NCBI RefSeq assembly: GCF_016904885.1
Contig: NZ_JADWYI010000001.1
Location: forward strand, 6,634,001-6,698,000
Length of the DNA: 64,000 nucleotides
Reading direction: 5' to 3'
Origin: Archangium primigenium
GTDB taxonomy: Bacteria > Myxococcota > Myxococcia > Myxococcales > Myxococcaceae
A program made the position numbers and the translations under genes. A model generated the notes under the pieces. That model did not search any database. It was not told where the DNA came from and saw only the letters and a program-made list of their open reading frames with translations. Positions 8,690 to 19,100 of the stretch are shown piece by piece. Each line of letters opens with the position of its first letter. The first letter of the stretch is position 1.

Positions 8690-11170
8690 ATGACGAAGCG
8701 AGCCCTCCTCACGCGAATCCTTCCGGGAGTCACGGCGACCGCCGTGCCCCTGCTGCTCGGGCTGGTGGCCCTGACGGGCTGTGGCGCGATGGAGCCGGGA
8801 GACCCCGGCGACACCGAGTCCCCCGCCACGCTGTCGCGCGCCGCGACGGCGAACGTGCAGGCCTTCTATGGGGAAGGCCAATGGCGCAACCGCTTCGGCA
8901 TCACCGGCCCCTACTACGGCCCCCTGGGGCACCGGGGGCTCGACATCGCGGCGGGCGCCGGCCAGGCCATTCCCGCGCTGCGCTCGGGCACCGTGCGCCG
9001 CGTCCAGTACTCCTCCGTGGTGGGCCACACCCTCACGATCGAGTCCGCGCCCGGTGACTACTCCGGCTACGCCCACGTCATCCGCACCCGGGTCTCCGTG
9101 GGGGATGACGTCCAGCAGGGCGACATCATCGCCTACGCGGCGGGCGCCGGGGATGACCATGGCTCGGCATGGTCGGGCGCGCACCTGCACATGACCCGGG
9201 GCTCCACGGATCGCTGTGCCTTCGGCGAGAACGTCAGCGACCCCGCGCCCCTCATCCGCAACGTGCTCGGCGGCGGCTCGGGCGGCGGCACCGAGCCGGG
9301 CGGCGGCTCGGGCGGCATCCAGGTGAGCGTCGAGGAGGGGAAGATCCTCCAGCGCGTCGCCCAGCGGGGCGGCTACACCGGCCCCGTGGATGGCGTCCTG
9401 GGCACCAACTCCTGGAAGGGCGTGCAGACCGTCCTCAAGAACAAGGGCTTCTACACCGGTGCCGTGGACGGCGCCCCGGGCGAGTTGACGTGGAAGGGCG
9501 TCCAGCGGCTCGCGCAGCTGGGCGGATACACGGGACCCGTGGATGGCTTTCCGGGCCCGTACACCTACGCGGGCCTCAACGCCTGGCTCTCCCAGGACAC
9601 CACGACGCCTCCTCCCACGGGCATGCGCGGCGTCTACGGCATCGACGTGGGCACGACCCAGCGCGACCTGGACTTCCAGGCCATCCGGGGCGCGGGCTAC
9701 CAGTTCGCCATCGTCAAGGCGGGGGGCTCCAACGTCTCGCCCCGCTACACCGCGCCGTACTACACCCAGCAGGTCGCCCGCGCGCGCGCCGCGGGCTTGA
9801 TCGTCGGGCACTACTGGATGGCCGGCTCCACCGACCCCGCCGCGGATGCCCAGTACTTCGTGGACCATCTGTATGACCATCGCCCGGGCGACCTGCTGGT
9901 GCTCGACAACGAGGCGATCGACGACGGCATCTTCTGGAACGACACCCGGACGGCGACCTTCATGCAGGCGGTCAAGACGCGCCTGGGCAAGGCGCCCTTC
10001 CTGTACACCTATTCCGGCCTGCTCACGGCCAACACCTGGAGCCAGACCCGGGCGGTGGGCTCGAAGCTGTGGATCGCCCACTACACCGGCACGCCCGGCA
10101 ACCCGAACATCGGCACGGCCTGGCCCTCGTGGGACATCCATCAGTACACGTCCTCGGGCAACCAGAATGGCATTCCGCTCGACCTGAACGTCGCCCGGCT
10201 GTCCGCCTTCTCGGGCCTGAGCCAGCCGCCGGAGGGCGAGACGTCGCCGCCGCCCACGGCCATCCCGGGCGGTGGAGGCGGTTCGGGCGGAGGAAGCGCC
10301 CCGACCCTCACCGTCGAGCAGGGGAAGATCCTGCAGACCCTCGCCCGGCGCGGCGGCTACACCGGCGCGATCGACGGCGTCCCCGGCGCCAACACCTGGA
10401 CGGGCGTGCAGAAGGTCCTGCGGGAGCTGGGCTACTACGAGGGACCCGTGGACGGCGCTCCGGGCCTCAACACGTACAAGGGCCTGCAACTGCTCGCGCA
10501 GGATGGCGGCTACACGGGCCCCATCGACGGCATGCCCGGCCCCAATACCTACAACGGCCTCCAGGAGTACCTGAACGGCTCGTCCGGCGGAGTGCCGCCG
10601 CTCAGCAACGCACAGGGCGTGACGCTGCAGCGGATCGCGTGGGCGGGCGGCTACACCGGCGCCGTGGATGGCGTGCCGGGCGCGAACACCTGGAAGGGCC
10701 TCCAGCAGGTCCTCGGAGGCTACGCGTACTCGGGCCCCGTGGATGGCGTCATGGGCACGGGCTCGTGGAAGGCGCTCCAGCGCTTCGCCGCCAAGGGCGG
10801 CTACACCGGGGCCGTGGATGGCGTCATGGGCACCAACGGCTGGAAGGGCGTGCAGACCGTGCTGCGCGGCTTCGGCTACACGGGCCCCATCGACGGCGTC
10901 ATGGGCACGAACTCCTACGCGGCGCTCCAGCGCGTCGCCCGCCTGGGCGGCTACATGGGCCCCGTGGATGGCGCCATGGGCGTGAACTCGTGGAAGGGCT
11001 TGCAGACCTTCCTGAGCGGCGCCGGATACTCGGGTCCCATCGACGGCGTGCCCGGCACGCAGACCTACAAGGTGCTCCAGTCCCTGGCGAGCCGCGGCGG
11101 CTACGCGGGCCCGCTGGACGGCCTGCCCGGGCCCAATACCTACGCGGGTCTGGCGAACCTGCTGGACTAG
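8690..11170 (+). CDS. Bacteriolytic lipoprotein: M23 endopeptidase + GH25 muramidase + 13 peptidoglycan-binding repeats
   Basis: The start at 8690 follows AAGGAG at a 4-base spacing. The 826-residue protein begins with a lipoprotein signal (lipobox LTGC), so it is anchored or exported. Residues 60-190 are an M23/LytM metallopeptidase with zinc motifs GHRGLD and HLHM. Residues 311-512 are a GH25 lysozyme (YGIDVG start, catalytic LDNE, HQYTSSG). Between and after them are 13 peptidoglycan-binding-like repeats of the form GGYTGPVDGVxGxxxWKGLQ in blocks of 3, 3 and 7. One enzyme cleaves the cross-link peptide and the other the MurNAc-GlcNAc backbone, so this single chain could dismantle a cell wall. 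In a predatory myxobacterium a role in prey lysis is likely (inference). Confidence 0.88.
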   Translation: MTKRALLTRILPGVTATAVPLLLGLVALTGCGAMEPGDPGDTESPATLSRAATANVQAFYGEGQWRNRFGITGPYYGPLGHRGLDIAAGAGQAIPALRSGTVRRVQYSSVVGHTLTIESAPGDYSGYAHVIRTRVSVGDDVQQGDIIAYAAGAGDDHGSAWSGAHLHMTRGSTDRCAFGENVSDPAPLIRNVLGGGSGGGTEPGGGSGGIQVSVEEGKILQRVAQRGGYTGPVDGVLGTNSWKGVQTVLKNKGFYTGAVDGAPGELTWKGVQRLAQLGGYTGPVDGFPGPYTYAGLNAWLSQDTTTPPPTGMRGVYGIDVGTTQRDLDFQAIRGAGYQFAIVKAGGSNVSPRYTAPYYTQQVARARAAGLIVGHYWMAGSTDPAADAQYFVDHLYDHRPGDLLVLDNEAIDDGIFWNDTRTATFMQAVKTRLGKAPFLYTYSGLLTANTWSQTRAVGSKLWIAHYTGTPGNPNIGTAWPSWDIHQYTSSGNQNGIPLDLNVARLSAFSGLSQPPEGETSPPPTAIPGGGGGSGGGSAPTLTVEQGKILQTLARRGGYTGAIDGVPGANTWTGVQKVLRELGYYEGPVDGAPGLNTYKGLQLLAQDGGYTGPIDGMPGPNTYNGLQEYLNGSSGGVPPLSNAQGVTLQRIAWAGGYTGAVDGVPGANTWKGLQQVLGGYAYSGPVDGVMGTGSWKALQRFAAKGGYTGAVDGVMGTNGWKGVQTVLRGFGYTGPIDGVMGTNSYAALQRVARLGGYMGPVDGAMGVNSWKGLQTFLSGAGYSGPIDGVPGTQTYKVLQSLASRGGYAGPLDGLPGPNTYAGLANLLD
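9340..9596 (+). repeat. Peptidoglycan-binding repeats 1-3
   Basis: Three coding repeats between the M23 and GH25 domains, each about 25-30 residues and centred on G[FY]YTGPVDGxxG followed by a W or Y, then GVQ or GL. They are the first block of the 13. Confidence 0.8.
10318..10575 (+). repeat. Peptidoglycan-binding repeats 4-6
   Basis: Three repeats directly after the GH25 domain and a Gly/Ser linker, with the same YTGxIDGxPGxNTW core. The block copies the arrangement of repeats 1-3, suggesting duplication of a three-repeat unit. Confidence 0.8.
10618..11167 (+). repeat. Peptidoglycan-binding repeats 7-13
   Basis: Seven consecutive repeats end the protein. Several share the exact core GPVDGVMGT or GAVDGVMGT, so recent internal duplication is likely; DNA identity between repeats is high. 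Confidence 0.8.
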
Positions 11171-11194
11171 CCCCTGACGAGAAGGAGTGAAGCC

Positions 11195-11539
11195 ATGAAC
11201 CCCACCTGGATGACCTATGGCGTGCTCGCCGTGGCGATTGTCCTGGAAGTCGCTGGGACGACCTGTCTCCAGTTGTCCCAGCAGTTCACCCGGCCGGTGC
11301 CCACGGCCATCATGGCGGTCTGCTACGTGGGGGCGTTCTACCTCGTCTCGCTGTCGCTGAAGACCATTCCCGTGGGCATCGCCTACGCGATGTGGAGCGG
11401 TCTGGGCATCGTCCTGATCTCCCTCATCGGCGTCTTCTTCCTCCACCAGAAGCTCGATGCCCCGGCGGTGCTCGGCCTGGGCTTCATCGTGCTCGGGGTC
11501 ATCATCGTGAATGTCTTCTCGAAGTCGGTCTCGCACTGA
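11195..11539 (+). CDS. SMR-family multidrug/cation efflux protein (EmrE/SugE-like)
   Basis: A 114-residue protein with four predicted membrane helices, the full length of a small multidrug resistance transporter. The essential membrane-embedded glutamate is present (E18 in IVLEVAGTTCLQLS), as are AYAMWSGLGIVLI in helix 3 and VLGVIIVNVFS in helix 4. It works as an antiparallel dimer exchanging protons for lipophilic cations or guanidinium-type compounds; which subgroup cannot be decided by eye. AGAAGGAG precedes the ATG. It follows the bacteriolytic gene by 24 bases without a terminator and may share its transcript. Confidence 0.92.
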   Translation: MNPTWMTYGVLAVAIVLEVAGTTCLQLSQQFTRPVPTAIMAVCYVGAFYLVSLSLKTIPVGIAYAMWSGLGIVLISLIGVFFLHQKLDAPAVLGLGFIVLGVIIVNVFSKSVSH

Positions 11540-11553
11540 GCCAGAAGCCCGCG

Positions 11554-13635
11554 ATGAAGACGCCGCCTCCCCTCCCCCCGGCCCGCCGAGACCCCACGAG
11601 CGGTGACACGCTGGGGGGCAGGTGGTTCGCCGATCCCTATGCCTGGATGGAACGGCTCAGCGCCGAGGAGACCCAGGCGTGGCTCGCCGCCCAGGAAGCC
11701 GCCACGCACGAGGTCCTGCGCGCGGTGCCCGGGCGCGAGGACCTGCGCGCGGCGGTGGCCCGCGCCGCGCACCACACGCGCTGCTCGCCCCCCATGCCCG
11801 CCGGTTCCCCGGGGCAGACGTTCCTCTGGTGGGCGGAGGCCCACGACGACAAGCTCAAGCTCATGCGCCAACGGGCGGAGGGCGCGCCCTGGGAGGCGGT
11901 GCTCGATCCCAACACCTGGGCGCCCGAGGAAGCCCTGGTCTTCGCCGTGCCGTCGCCTGATGGCACGCGGGTCGCGTTCGGCAAGGCGGTGGGCGGAACC
12001 CATGCCGCGCGCATCCACGTCCTTGACGTGGAGACCGGACGGCTGCTGCCCGACCGCCCCTGGGGAACGCACCACGCCTCGCTGGCCTGGCGGCCCGACT
12101 CCTCCGGCTTCTTCTACGCGGCGTGCCCCGAGCCGGGTGAGGTGCCCGCGGGAGAGGAGGCGCACTGGAACGCCATCTACGAGCACCGGCTCGGCGCGGA
12201 GGCGCCCGCCCGCCGGATCTTCGGCGATGACCGGGTGAAGGACTACTGGTGCACCGTCCAGGTCAGTGAGTGTGGCCGCTTCGCCGTGCTCACGAAGTGG
12301 GACTACGTGCACGCCAATGCCGTCTTCCTCCTGCGGCTCGCCGATGACACCTGCATCGCCGTGGTGCCCACGCCCCGCGCCATCAACCAGGTGCAGGTGC
12401 TGGGCGACACGTTGCTCATCCGGACCGACCTGGACGCCCCACGAGGTCGGCTCTGTGTCGCGCCGCTGGCCGAGCCGACGGCGTGGCGCACGCTGATAGC
12501 CGAGCACCCGGAGGACATCCTCCAGACGGTGACTGGCCTGGGCGGCCGGCTCTACGCCGTCTACTCGCGGGGGGCCGCGCACCACGTGCGCATCCACGCC
12601 GAGGACGGCGGCTTCCTGCGCGACCTGGTACTGCCCGCGCTCGGCGCGGTGAACCGGGATGAGGGCGAGGGGGTCGTCAGCGGCCTGAGCGGCTCCTGGA
12701 CGAGCGACACGGTCTGGGTGCGCTTCATGTCGTACGTCCAGCCGCCCTCGGTCTACCGCTATGACTTCGCGACGGATGTCCTGTCGCCCTACCACGTCCC
12801 CGACATCGGCCTCGAGGCCTCCGCCTACGTGACGGAGCGGATCGGGTACACGTCGCCCGATGGCACGCGGGTCTCCCTGTTCCTCGTGCGTCACGCGGAG
12901 CAACCGCGCGACGGACGTCAGGCCGTGCGGTTGAGTGGTTACGGCGGCTTCAACATCGCCCAGGCGCCCCGCTTCACGGCGCTCCAGGCCGCGTGGCTGA
13001 GCCTGGGCGGCGTGCTGGCCTTCGCCCACGTGCGGGGAGGCGGCGAGTACGGCCGGGACTGGCACGAGGCGGCCCGAGGGACCCGGCGCCAGAAGTCCTT
13101 CGACGACTACATCGCCGCGGCCCGGTGGCTCGTCTCCGCGGGCTACACGGTGCCCTCCCGGCTCGTCTCGCGCGGCAACAGCAACGGGGGTCTGCTCGTC
13201 GCCGTCACGGCCCTGCAAGCGCCCGAGGCCTTCGGCGCCGTGTACTGCCGCGCGCCCCTGCTCGACATGCTGCGCTTTCCGCGCTTCGGCTACCTGAGCG
13301 CGGCGACGGTCGAGTACGGCTCGCCCGAGGATCCCCTCGAGGGCGCATGCCTCGCCGGCTACTCGCCCTACGAGAACGTCCGCGCCGACCGGCCCTACCC
13401 CGTGATGGCCTTCGTGCCGGCGATGAACGACCAGACCGCGCCGCCGCACGATCCGCTCAAGATGGTGGCCCGCCTCCAGGCGGAGGGCGTGCGCGGGGGG
13501 CCCTATCTCCTGCTGCCCCTGAGGGACTCGGGCCACGCGGGGGGCACCACGCTGACGGCGCTCATCGAGCAGGACGTCGACGAGTTGAGCTTCTACCGCT
13601 GGGCACTCGACGGGAGCGGCGCGCGGGGCGGGTGA
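11554..13635 (+). CDS. Prolyl oligopeptidase family serine peptidase (S9A)
   Basis: 693 residues from the ATG at 11554, 14 bases after the SMR gene. The N-terminal DPYAWMERL segment and a seven-bladed propeller region (about 75-400) precede an alpha/beta hydrolase domain. The catalytic triad is visible: Ser543 in SRGNSNGG, Asp626 in MNDQTAPP and His661 in DSGHAGG. The usual RGGGEYGRDWH segment forming the oxyanion area is intact. No signal peptide is seen, so it is probably cytosolic, cleaving short peptides after proline. The order of triad residues and length are typical of the family. Confidence 0.93.
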   Translation: MKTPPPLPPARRDPTSGDTLGGRWFADPYAWMERLSAEETQAWLAAQEAATHEVLRAVPGREDLRAAVARAAHHTRCSPPMPAGSPGQTFLWWAEAHDDKLKLMRQRAEGAPWEAVLDPNTWAPEEALVFAVPSPDGTRVAFGKAVGGTHAARIHVLDVETGRLLPDRPWGTHHASLAWRPDSSGFFYAACPEPGEVPAGEEAHWNAIYEHRLGAEAPARRIFGDDRVKDYWCTVQVSECGRFAVLTKWDYVHANAVFLLRLADDTCIAVVPTPRAINQVQVLGDTLLIRTDLDAPRGRLCVAPLAEPTAWRTLIAEHPEDILQTVTGLGGRLYAVYSRGAAHHVRIHAEDGGFLRDLVLPALGAVNRDEGEGVVSGLSGSWTSDTVWVRFMSYVQPPSVYRYDFATDVLSPYHVPDIGLEASAYVTERIGYTSPDGTRVSLFLVRHAEQPRDGRQAVRLSGYGGFNIAQAPRFTALQAAWLSLGGVLAFAHVRGGGEYGRDWHEAARGTRRQKSFDDYIAAARWLVSAGYTVPSRLVSRGNSNGGLLVAVTALQAPEAFGAVYCRAPLLDMLRFPRFGYLSAATVEYGSPEDPLEGACLAGYSPYENVRADRPYPVMAFVPAMNDQTAPPHDPLKMVARLQAEGVRGGPYLLLPLRDSGHAGGTTLTALIEQDVDELSFYRWALDGSGARGG

Positions 13636-13651
13636 TATACCCGGCCTCGCG

Positions 13652-15964
13652 ATGGCATTTCCTTCTTCCTGGCGGTCCAGCCGCTTCGCCGCGCCTGGCG
13701 TGCTGCTGCTCGCGTCCCTGGCCCTCTACGGTGGGGGCCTGCTGCCCGACCGGGCCTTCTTCGTGCGCGACGTGCTGCGCTACTACTGGCCCATGCAGGC
13801 CACGCACTGGCGGCTCGGCGCCGTGCCGCAGTGGAACCCCTTCCACCAGGGGGGCCTGCCCTTCCTCGCGGACATCCACTCGGGCGTGCTCTACCCGCCC
13901 AACCTCCTCTTCGCCGTCCTCTCCTTCCCCACCGCCTACGCGCTGTTGCTCGTGCTGCACCACGCCGTGGGCCAGTGGGGCATGTTCACCTTCCTGCGGG
14001 GCCAGGGCTTCGAGCCGCCCGCCGCGTTCACCGGCGCGCTGGCCTTCGGCTTGTCGGGCTATGTCGCCAGTCTGTGTGACCTGGGCCCGCTCGTGTCGGG
14101 CCTGGCCTGGGTGCCCTGGGTGCTCGCCACGCTCCAGGCGCCGCTCGTGCGTCCGCGCAAGCTCGCGCTGCTGGCGCTGCTCATCCTGCTGTTGCTCCTC
14201 TCGGGCGACCCCCAGTCCGGCCTGTACGCGGCGATCGCGGCCGCGGTGCATGTCCTGTGGTACCCCGGGCGCATCCGCCAGTGGGTGACGCTCGCGGGCG
14301 CCGGGGTGCTGGGCCTGCTGCTCGCCGGCGCGCAGGTGGTCCCCACGCTCTGGCTGCTGGCGGAGTCGACGCGCAACGCGGACACGCCCGCGCACGTGAC
14401 GAGCTGGAGCCTGCCCTGGCCGCGGCTGCTCGAGTTCGCCATCCCCTACCCTTTCGGGGAGTACCTGGGGCAGCCCCCGTTCTGGGCCTGGTCCATGATC
14501 CACGGTCCGAGCCCCACCCCCTTCGCGTTCAGCGTCTACCTGGGCATCACCGTGTGGGTGCTCGCCGTGCTGGGCGCGCGGCGCGAGCGGTTCACGGGCT
14601 TCGCGCTGACCCTGTGCGGGGGCGGCGTGCTCCTGGCGCTGGGCCAGGACTCGCCGCTGTCCTTCCTGTTCGCGCATGCCCCGCTGAGCCTCTTCCGCTA
14701 CCCGGAGAAGTACGTCGTGCTGGTGGCGCTGGGCGGCGCGGGGCTCGCCGCGTCGGGCGCGAGGGCGGTGCTCGCGGACGTCCCGTGGCGCCGACTGCTC
14801 GGACTCGGCGTGGCGGCCCTGCTGCTCGGGGTCGTGCTCGGGCTGCTCTGGGCCGAGCCTCCCGCGCTCCTCGCGTGGGTGAGGGCGGGCCTGCGCACCC
14901 GTCCGCCCCAGGAGGTGCTCCTGCTCGCGGCGCGCTCGGTGCGCACGGCGCTGGTCTTCATGGTCGCCCTGCTCGGGCTCGTGGCGCTCGCGCGGCGTGT
15001 GCCCGCCGTCCGCGGTGCCCTGCCCGTCCTGCTTCCCCTGCTCGTGGCGGGAGATCTGCTGTGGACGGCGCGCTCGACGGTGATCCTCGGGCCCCGCTCG
15101 CTCTACACCCAGGAGCCCCAATTGCTCTCCCGGCTGCGCGAGGAGGTGGGCACCCCGCCCACGCGGCTGTTGCGCATGGACGCGATGCTCGCCGAGCAGG
15201 CCCCGGGCAGCCGGACCCTGGAGGAGGTGATCCGGCTGAGCCAGTACGGAGTGGAATCCCTCGTCAGCAACCTGCCTGGAGTCCATGGCCTGGAGGAGCT
15301 CACCACCTACGGCGGCGTGGAGCTGTGGCGGTGGAGGGCCTTCACGAGCGCGCTCGCCGTGAATCCGCCCTTGATGGCGCGGCTCTATGGCACCTGCCTG
15401 TGGACGACCTCCTCCGCGCCGCGCTTCCACTTCGGAGAGGAGCTGACGCGCGTCGCGTCCGGGCCGGCGTCCATCGACGTGCGGCGCTTGAGCGATTGCC
15501 CCGCGCGGCTGCGCACGGCCTCGCGCACCACCCCCGTGGCGGAGCCGAACGAGGCGCTCGCCCTGTTGCGAACCGAACGACTCGATGGGCTCCAGCACGT
15601 CGCCGTGGAGCAAGGCGCCGCGAGGACCTACGGCGCCGCGCGGGTGGAGGAGATGCAGCTCGACGCCCGGAGCGCGCGGGCCCGGGTGGTGGCGGGCCCG
15701 GGCGGCACCTTCGTCGTCTTCGCGACCACGTTCTACCCAGGGTGGTCGGCCACCGTGGAGGGCGAGGAGGTGCCCGTGTACGCCGTCAATGGCGCGCACA
15801 TGGGCATCGAGGTGCCCGAGGGCGATCACCGGATCGACTTCGCGTTCACCGACCCCGGGCTCGTGTCCGGCGTCCAGGCGAGCCTCGTGGGCTTGCTGCT
15901 GCTCGGGCTCGTGCTGCTGCGCGGCCGTGAGGACAAAGCGCCGCCGCCCGCCCCCGCGCGCTAG
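13652..15964 (+). CDS. YfhO-family polytopic membrane protein
   Basis: 770 residues with about 11-12 membrane helices spread over residues 15-480, then a periplasmic domain and a last helix near 740. Family marks include RDVLRYYWPM, PQWNPFHQGGLPFLAD and LFRYPEKYVVLV in the membrane part and the C-terminal block FATTFYPGWSATVEGEEVPVYAVNGAHMGI split by short spacers. YfhO relatives belong to the GT-C glycosyltransferase superfamily and in Firmicutes glycosylate lipoteichoic acid. Here the acceptor is unknown; sugar transfer to a surface polymer or protein is the best guess. It stands alone between unrelated genes. Confidence 0.82.
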   Translation: MAFPSSWRSSRFAAPGVLLLASLALYGGGLLPDRAFFVRDVLRYYWPMQATHWRLGAVPQWNPFHQGGLPFLADIHSGVLYPPNLLFAVLSFPTAYALLLVLHHAVGQWGMFTFLRGQGFEPPAAFTGALAFGLSGYVASLCDLGPLVSGLAWVPWVLATLQAPLVRPRKLALLALLILLLLLSGDPQSGLYAAIAAAVHVLWYPGRIRQWVTLAGAGVLGLLLAGAQVVPTLWLLAESTRNADTPAHVTSWSLPWPRLLEFAIPYPFGEYLGQPPFWAWSMIHGPSPTPFAFSVYLGITVWVLAVLGARRERFTGFALTLCGGGVLLALGQDSPLSFLFAHAPLSLFRYPEKYVVLVALGGAGLAASGARAVLADVPWRRLLGLGVAALLLGVVLGLLWAEPPALLAWVRAGLRTRPPQEVLLLAARSVRTALVFMVALLGLVALARRVPAVRGALPVLLPLLVAGDLLWTARSTVILGPRSLYTQEPQLLSRLREEVGTPPTRLLRMDAMLAEQAPGSRTLEEVIRLSQYGVESLVSNLPGVHGLEELTTYGGVELWRWRAFTSALAVNPPLMARLYGTCLWTTSSAPRFHFGEELTRVASGPASIDVRRLSDCPARLRTASRTTPVAEPNEALALLRTERLDGLQHVAVEQGAARTYGAARVEEMQLDARSARARVVAGPGGTFVVFATTFYPGWSATVEGEEVPVYAVNGAHMGIEVPEGDHRIDFAFTDPGLVSGVQASLVGLLLLGLVLLRGREDKAPPPAPAR

Positions 15965-16112
15965 GCCCCGCGCGGACACGTGTCATCGGGTCGCGGCTTG
16001 CTGGACCTCGAAGCATTGCCGCGACGCGACAACTTCCCGGGTCACTGGGATTCCCCGAAAGAACCTGACGCTCTGGGTACAGTGGCGCGCCCCCCTACCC
16101 CGGAGCAACTGC

Positions 16113-19100
16113 ATGCAACGAGTGAAGTCCCTGATCGGACCCTCGCTGTCGGCGCTCGCGCTGTTATGCGCTTCCTCGGCGAGTGCCCAGATCGCGGCGG
16201 CGCACGTCTATCACAACCACATGCCCAACTTCTGGGCTTACTACGACGTGAGCAAGTACGCGTCCACGCCGGTCGGAGGACCGGTGCGGTACATGTATGA
16301 CGCGCAGGTCATCGAGCTGAAGAAGAACCCGCCGCCCAACTACACGTACTACCTGCCGTCGGGCGCGCCCATGCCGCACGACGATCTGGTCACCTATTAC
16401 TCGCACCACGCGAAGACGGGCGCCTACCAGTCCTGGCCGCAGAGCGTGGCGGCGGACATGAAGGCCAACGCCCCCACCGGCCAGGTGCACGTCACCATGT
16501 CCGGCGCGGTGGTGAACAACGTGCAGGATCTCAACACCCTGCGCAACGTGTCCGGCTACGACAACAGCGGTTGGGGCGCGTCCTGGAAGGATCGCGCCAG
16601 CACGCTGCTGACGCCCGGGGGCCACCGCACCCTGGATCTCATCCACTTCACCGGCCACCACTCCATGGGGCCGCTGGTGGGACCGGAGTACTTCCTCAAG
16701 GATCTCATCTACCAGAACGTCACGCTCGCCCAGCCCTACTTCCTCGGCGGCGCCTTCCAGTCCTCCAAGGGCTTCTTCCCCACGGAGCTGGGCTTCTCCG
16801 AGCGGCTCATCCCCACGCTCGCGAAGCTGGGCGTGCAGTGGGCGGTGATCGGCGACAACCACTTCTCGCGCACGCTCAAGGACTACCCGTACCTGAACGA
16901 GCCGGGCTCGGACACGCTCGTGTCTCCGCCCAACCGCGCGGACCTGCAGAACACGAGCACGGTGGGCTCGTGGGTGAGCCTGGCCATGGCGCACGAGCAG
17001 CAGGTCATCAAGAACAAGTACCCCTTCGCGTCCACGCCGCACTGGGTGCGCTACGTGGACCCCGCCACGGGCGCCGAGTCGCGCGTCGTGGGCGTCCCCG
17101 TCAACCAGAACGGCTCGTGGCTGGAGGGCTGGGAGGGCGAGGCCACCGTGGACGTGGTCAACCTCAAGAGCTTCGAGGGGCTGGTGCCCCAGAAGCAGTT
17201 CTTCGTCATCGCGCACGACGGTGACAACTCGAGTGGCCGCGCGGGCTCCGAGTCCACCTGGTACAACGGCCGCTCCGTCACGTGCGCCAGCGGCGTGCAG
17301 TGCATGGGCATCTCCGAGTACCTCCTCAACCACACCCCCGCCGCCACCGACGTGGTGCACGTGCAGGACGGCTCGTGGGTGGACACGCGCGACTCCTCGT
17401 CCGATCCCCAGTGGCACCACTGGAAGCTGCCCTTCGGCATCTGGAAGGGCCAGTTCCCCGCGTTCAACCAGGCCACCGGCCTGAACCTGGCCCCCAAGAC
17501 GAACCTCCATGGCGTGCAGGAGGGCATGACGGTCTCGCTCGAGCACGGCTGGCACTACCTCGAGCGCAACTTCGCCCTGCTCCAGGCGGCGCTCAACCAC
17601 GCGAAGACGGCCGAGCAGATCTGGCTCGACGCGCACCCCAACCACTGGTCTCCGGGCACCGCGATGGACCGGCAGATCACCCACACGGGCAACCAGCTCA
17701 ACCCCTGGATGCTGTCCTATCCCGTCAAGGGAGACGCGGCCAATGACTGGGCGGGCGGCGCCAACCCCGCCGAGCTCGCCTGGTACTTCCTGCTGCCCGC
17801 GCTGGACTCCGGCTTCGGCTACTACGACGAGAACCAGGACGACAACGTCAAGCCCACGCTGGCCTTCAACCAGTCCCTCTACTTCTCCAAGCCCTACGTG
17901 CAGGAGCGCCTCGCCCAGGACAAGACGGGCCCGTCCGTGTGGTGGCCGCAGCGCTGGCCCTACAACCCGGGCAGCGCCAACACGGACAAGTCCGAGGGCT
18001 GGACGCTGCACTTCTTCAACAACCAGTTCGCCCTCTACACCTATGCCTATGACGTGAGCGGCATCACCAGCATCAAGGCCCGGGTGCGCGTGCACACGAA
18101 CAAGAGCATCGACCCGCTCGACAACACCCACAAGGTGTACGACCCGGCGGGGCGCAAGGCCGCGGGCGTGCCCAACATCGACACCTCGCGCGTGGGCACC
18201 TGGGTGGACTACCCGCTCACCCGGCGCGAACTCAAGCCGGTGATGAATGGCGTGGCCTGGCAGCCCGCGTACCTGCCCGTCATGGCGAAGGTGCCCGCGC
18301 AGGAGATCGGCGACCTCTACTACGTCTACCTGGGCAACTACCGCGACCAACTGCTCGACTACTACATCGAGGCCACCGACAGCCGGGGCAACGTCACCCG
18401 GAGCGAGATCCAGTCCGTCTACGTGGGCTCGGGCCGCTACAGCCTGGTGGGGGGCAAGTACATCGAGGATCCCCAGGGCGCGGTGCAGGGCACGCACCCG
18501 TTCCTGGTGGTGGACACCACCGCGCCCTCCGTCCCCACGGGCCTGAGCGTCCCGGCGAAGACGGATCGCTCGGTGACGCTCGGCTGGAGCGCGGCCACGG
18601 ACAACGTGGGCGTCACGGGCTACGACGTGTTCCGTGACGGCACGCAGGTGGGCTCGAGCCCGGGCACGACCTATACGGACAGCGGCCTGACACCCGGCAC
18701 CCAGTACAGCTACACCGTGCGGGCCAAGGACGCCGCGGGCAACGTGTCTGGCCGGAGCACCGCCCTGGCCGTGGCCACCCTGCCCCCGGACACCACCGCG
18801 CCCTCCGTCCCCACGGGGCTGACGGCCTCTGGGACGACGAGCGCCTCGGTGGCGCTCACCTGGACGGCCTCCACCGACAACTACGGCGTCACGGGCTACG
18901 ACGTGTTCCGCGGCACGACCCAGGTCGCCACCGTCACGAGCACGAGCTACTCGGACACCGGCCTGCTGCCGAACACGGCCTACAGCTACGCGGTGCGGGC
19001 CAGGGACGCCGCGGGCAACACGTCCGCCCACAGCGCGAGCCTGAGCATCACCACCCTCGCGGGCAACAGCGCCACCGTCTATTATTTCAACAACAACTTC

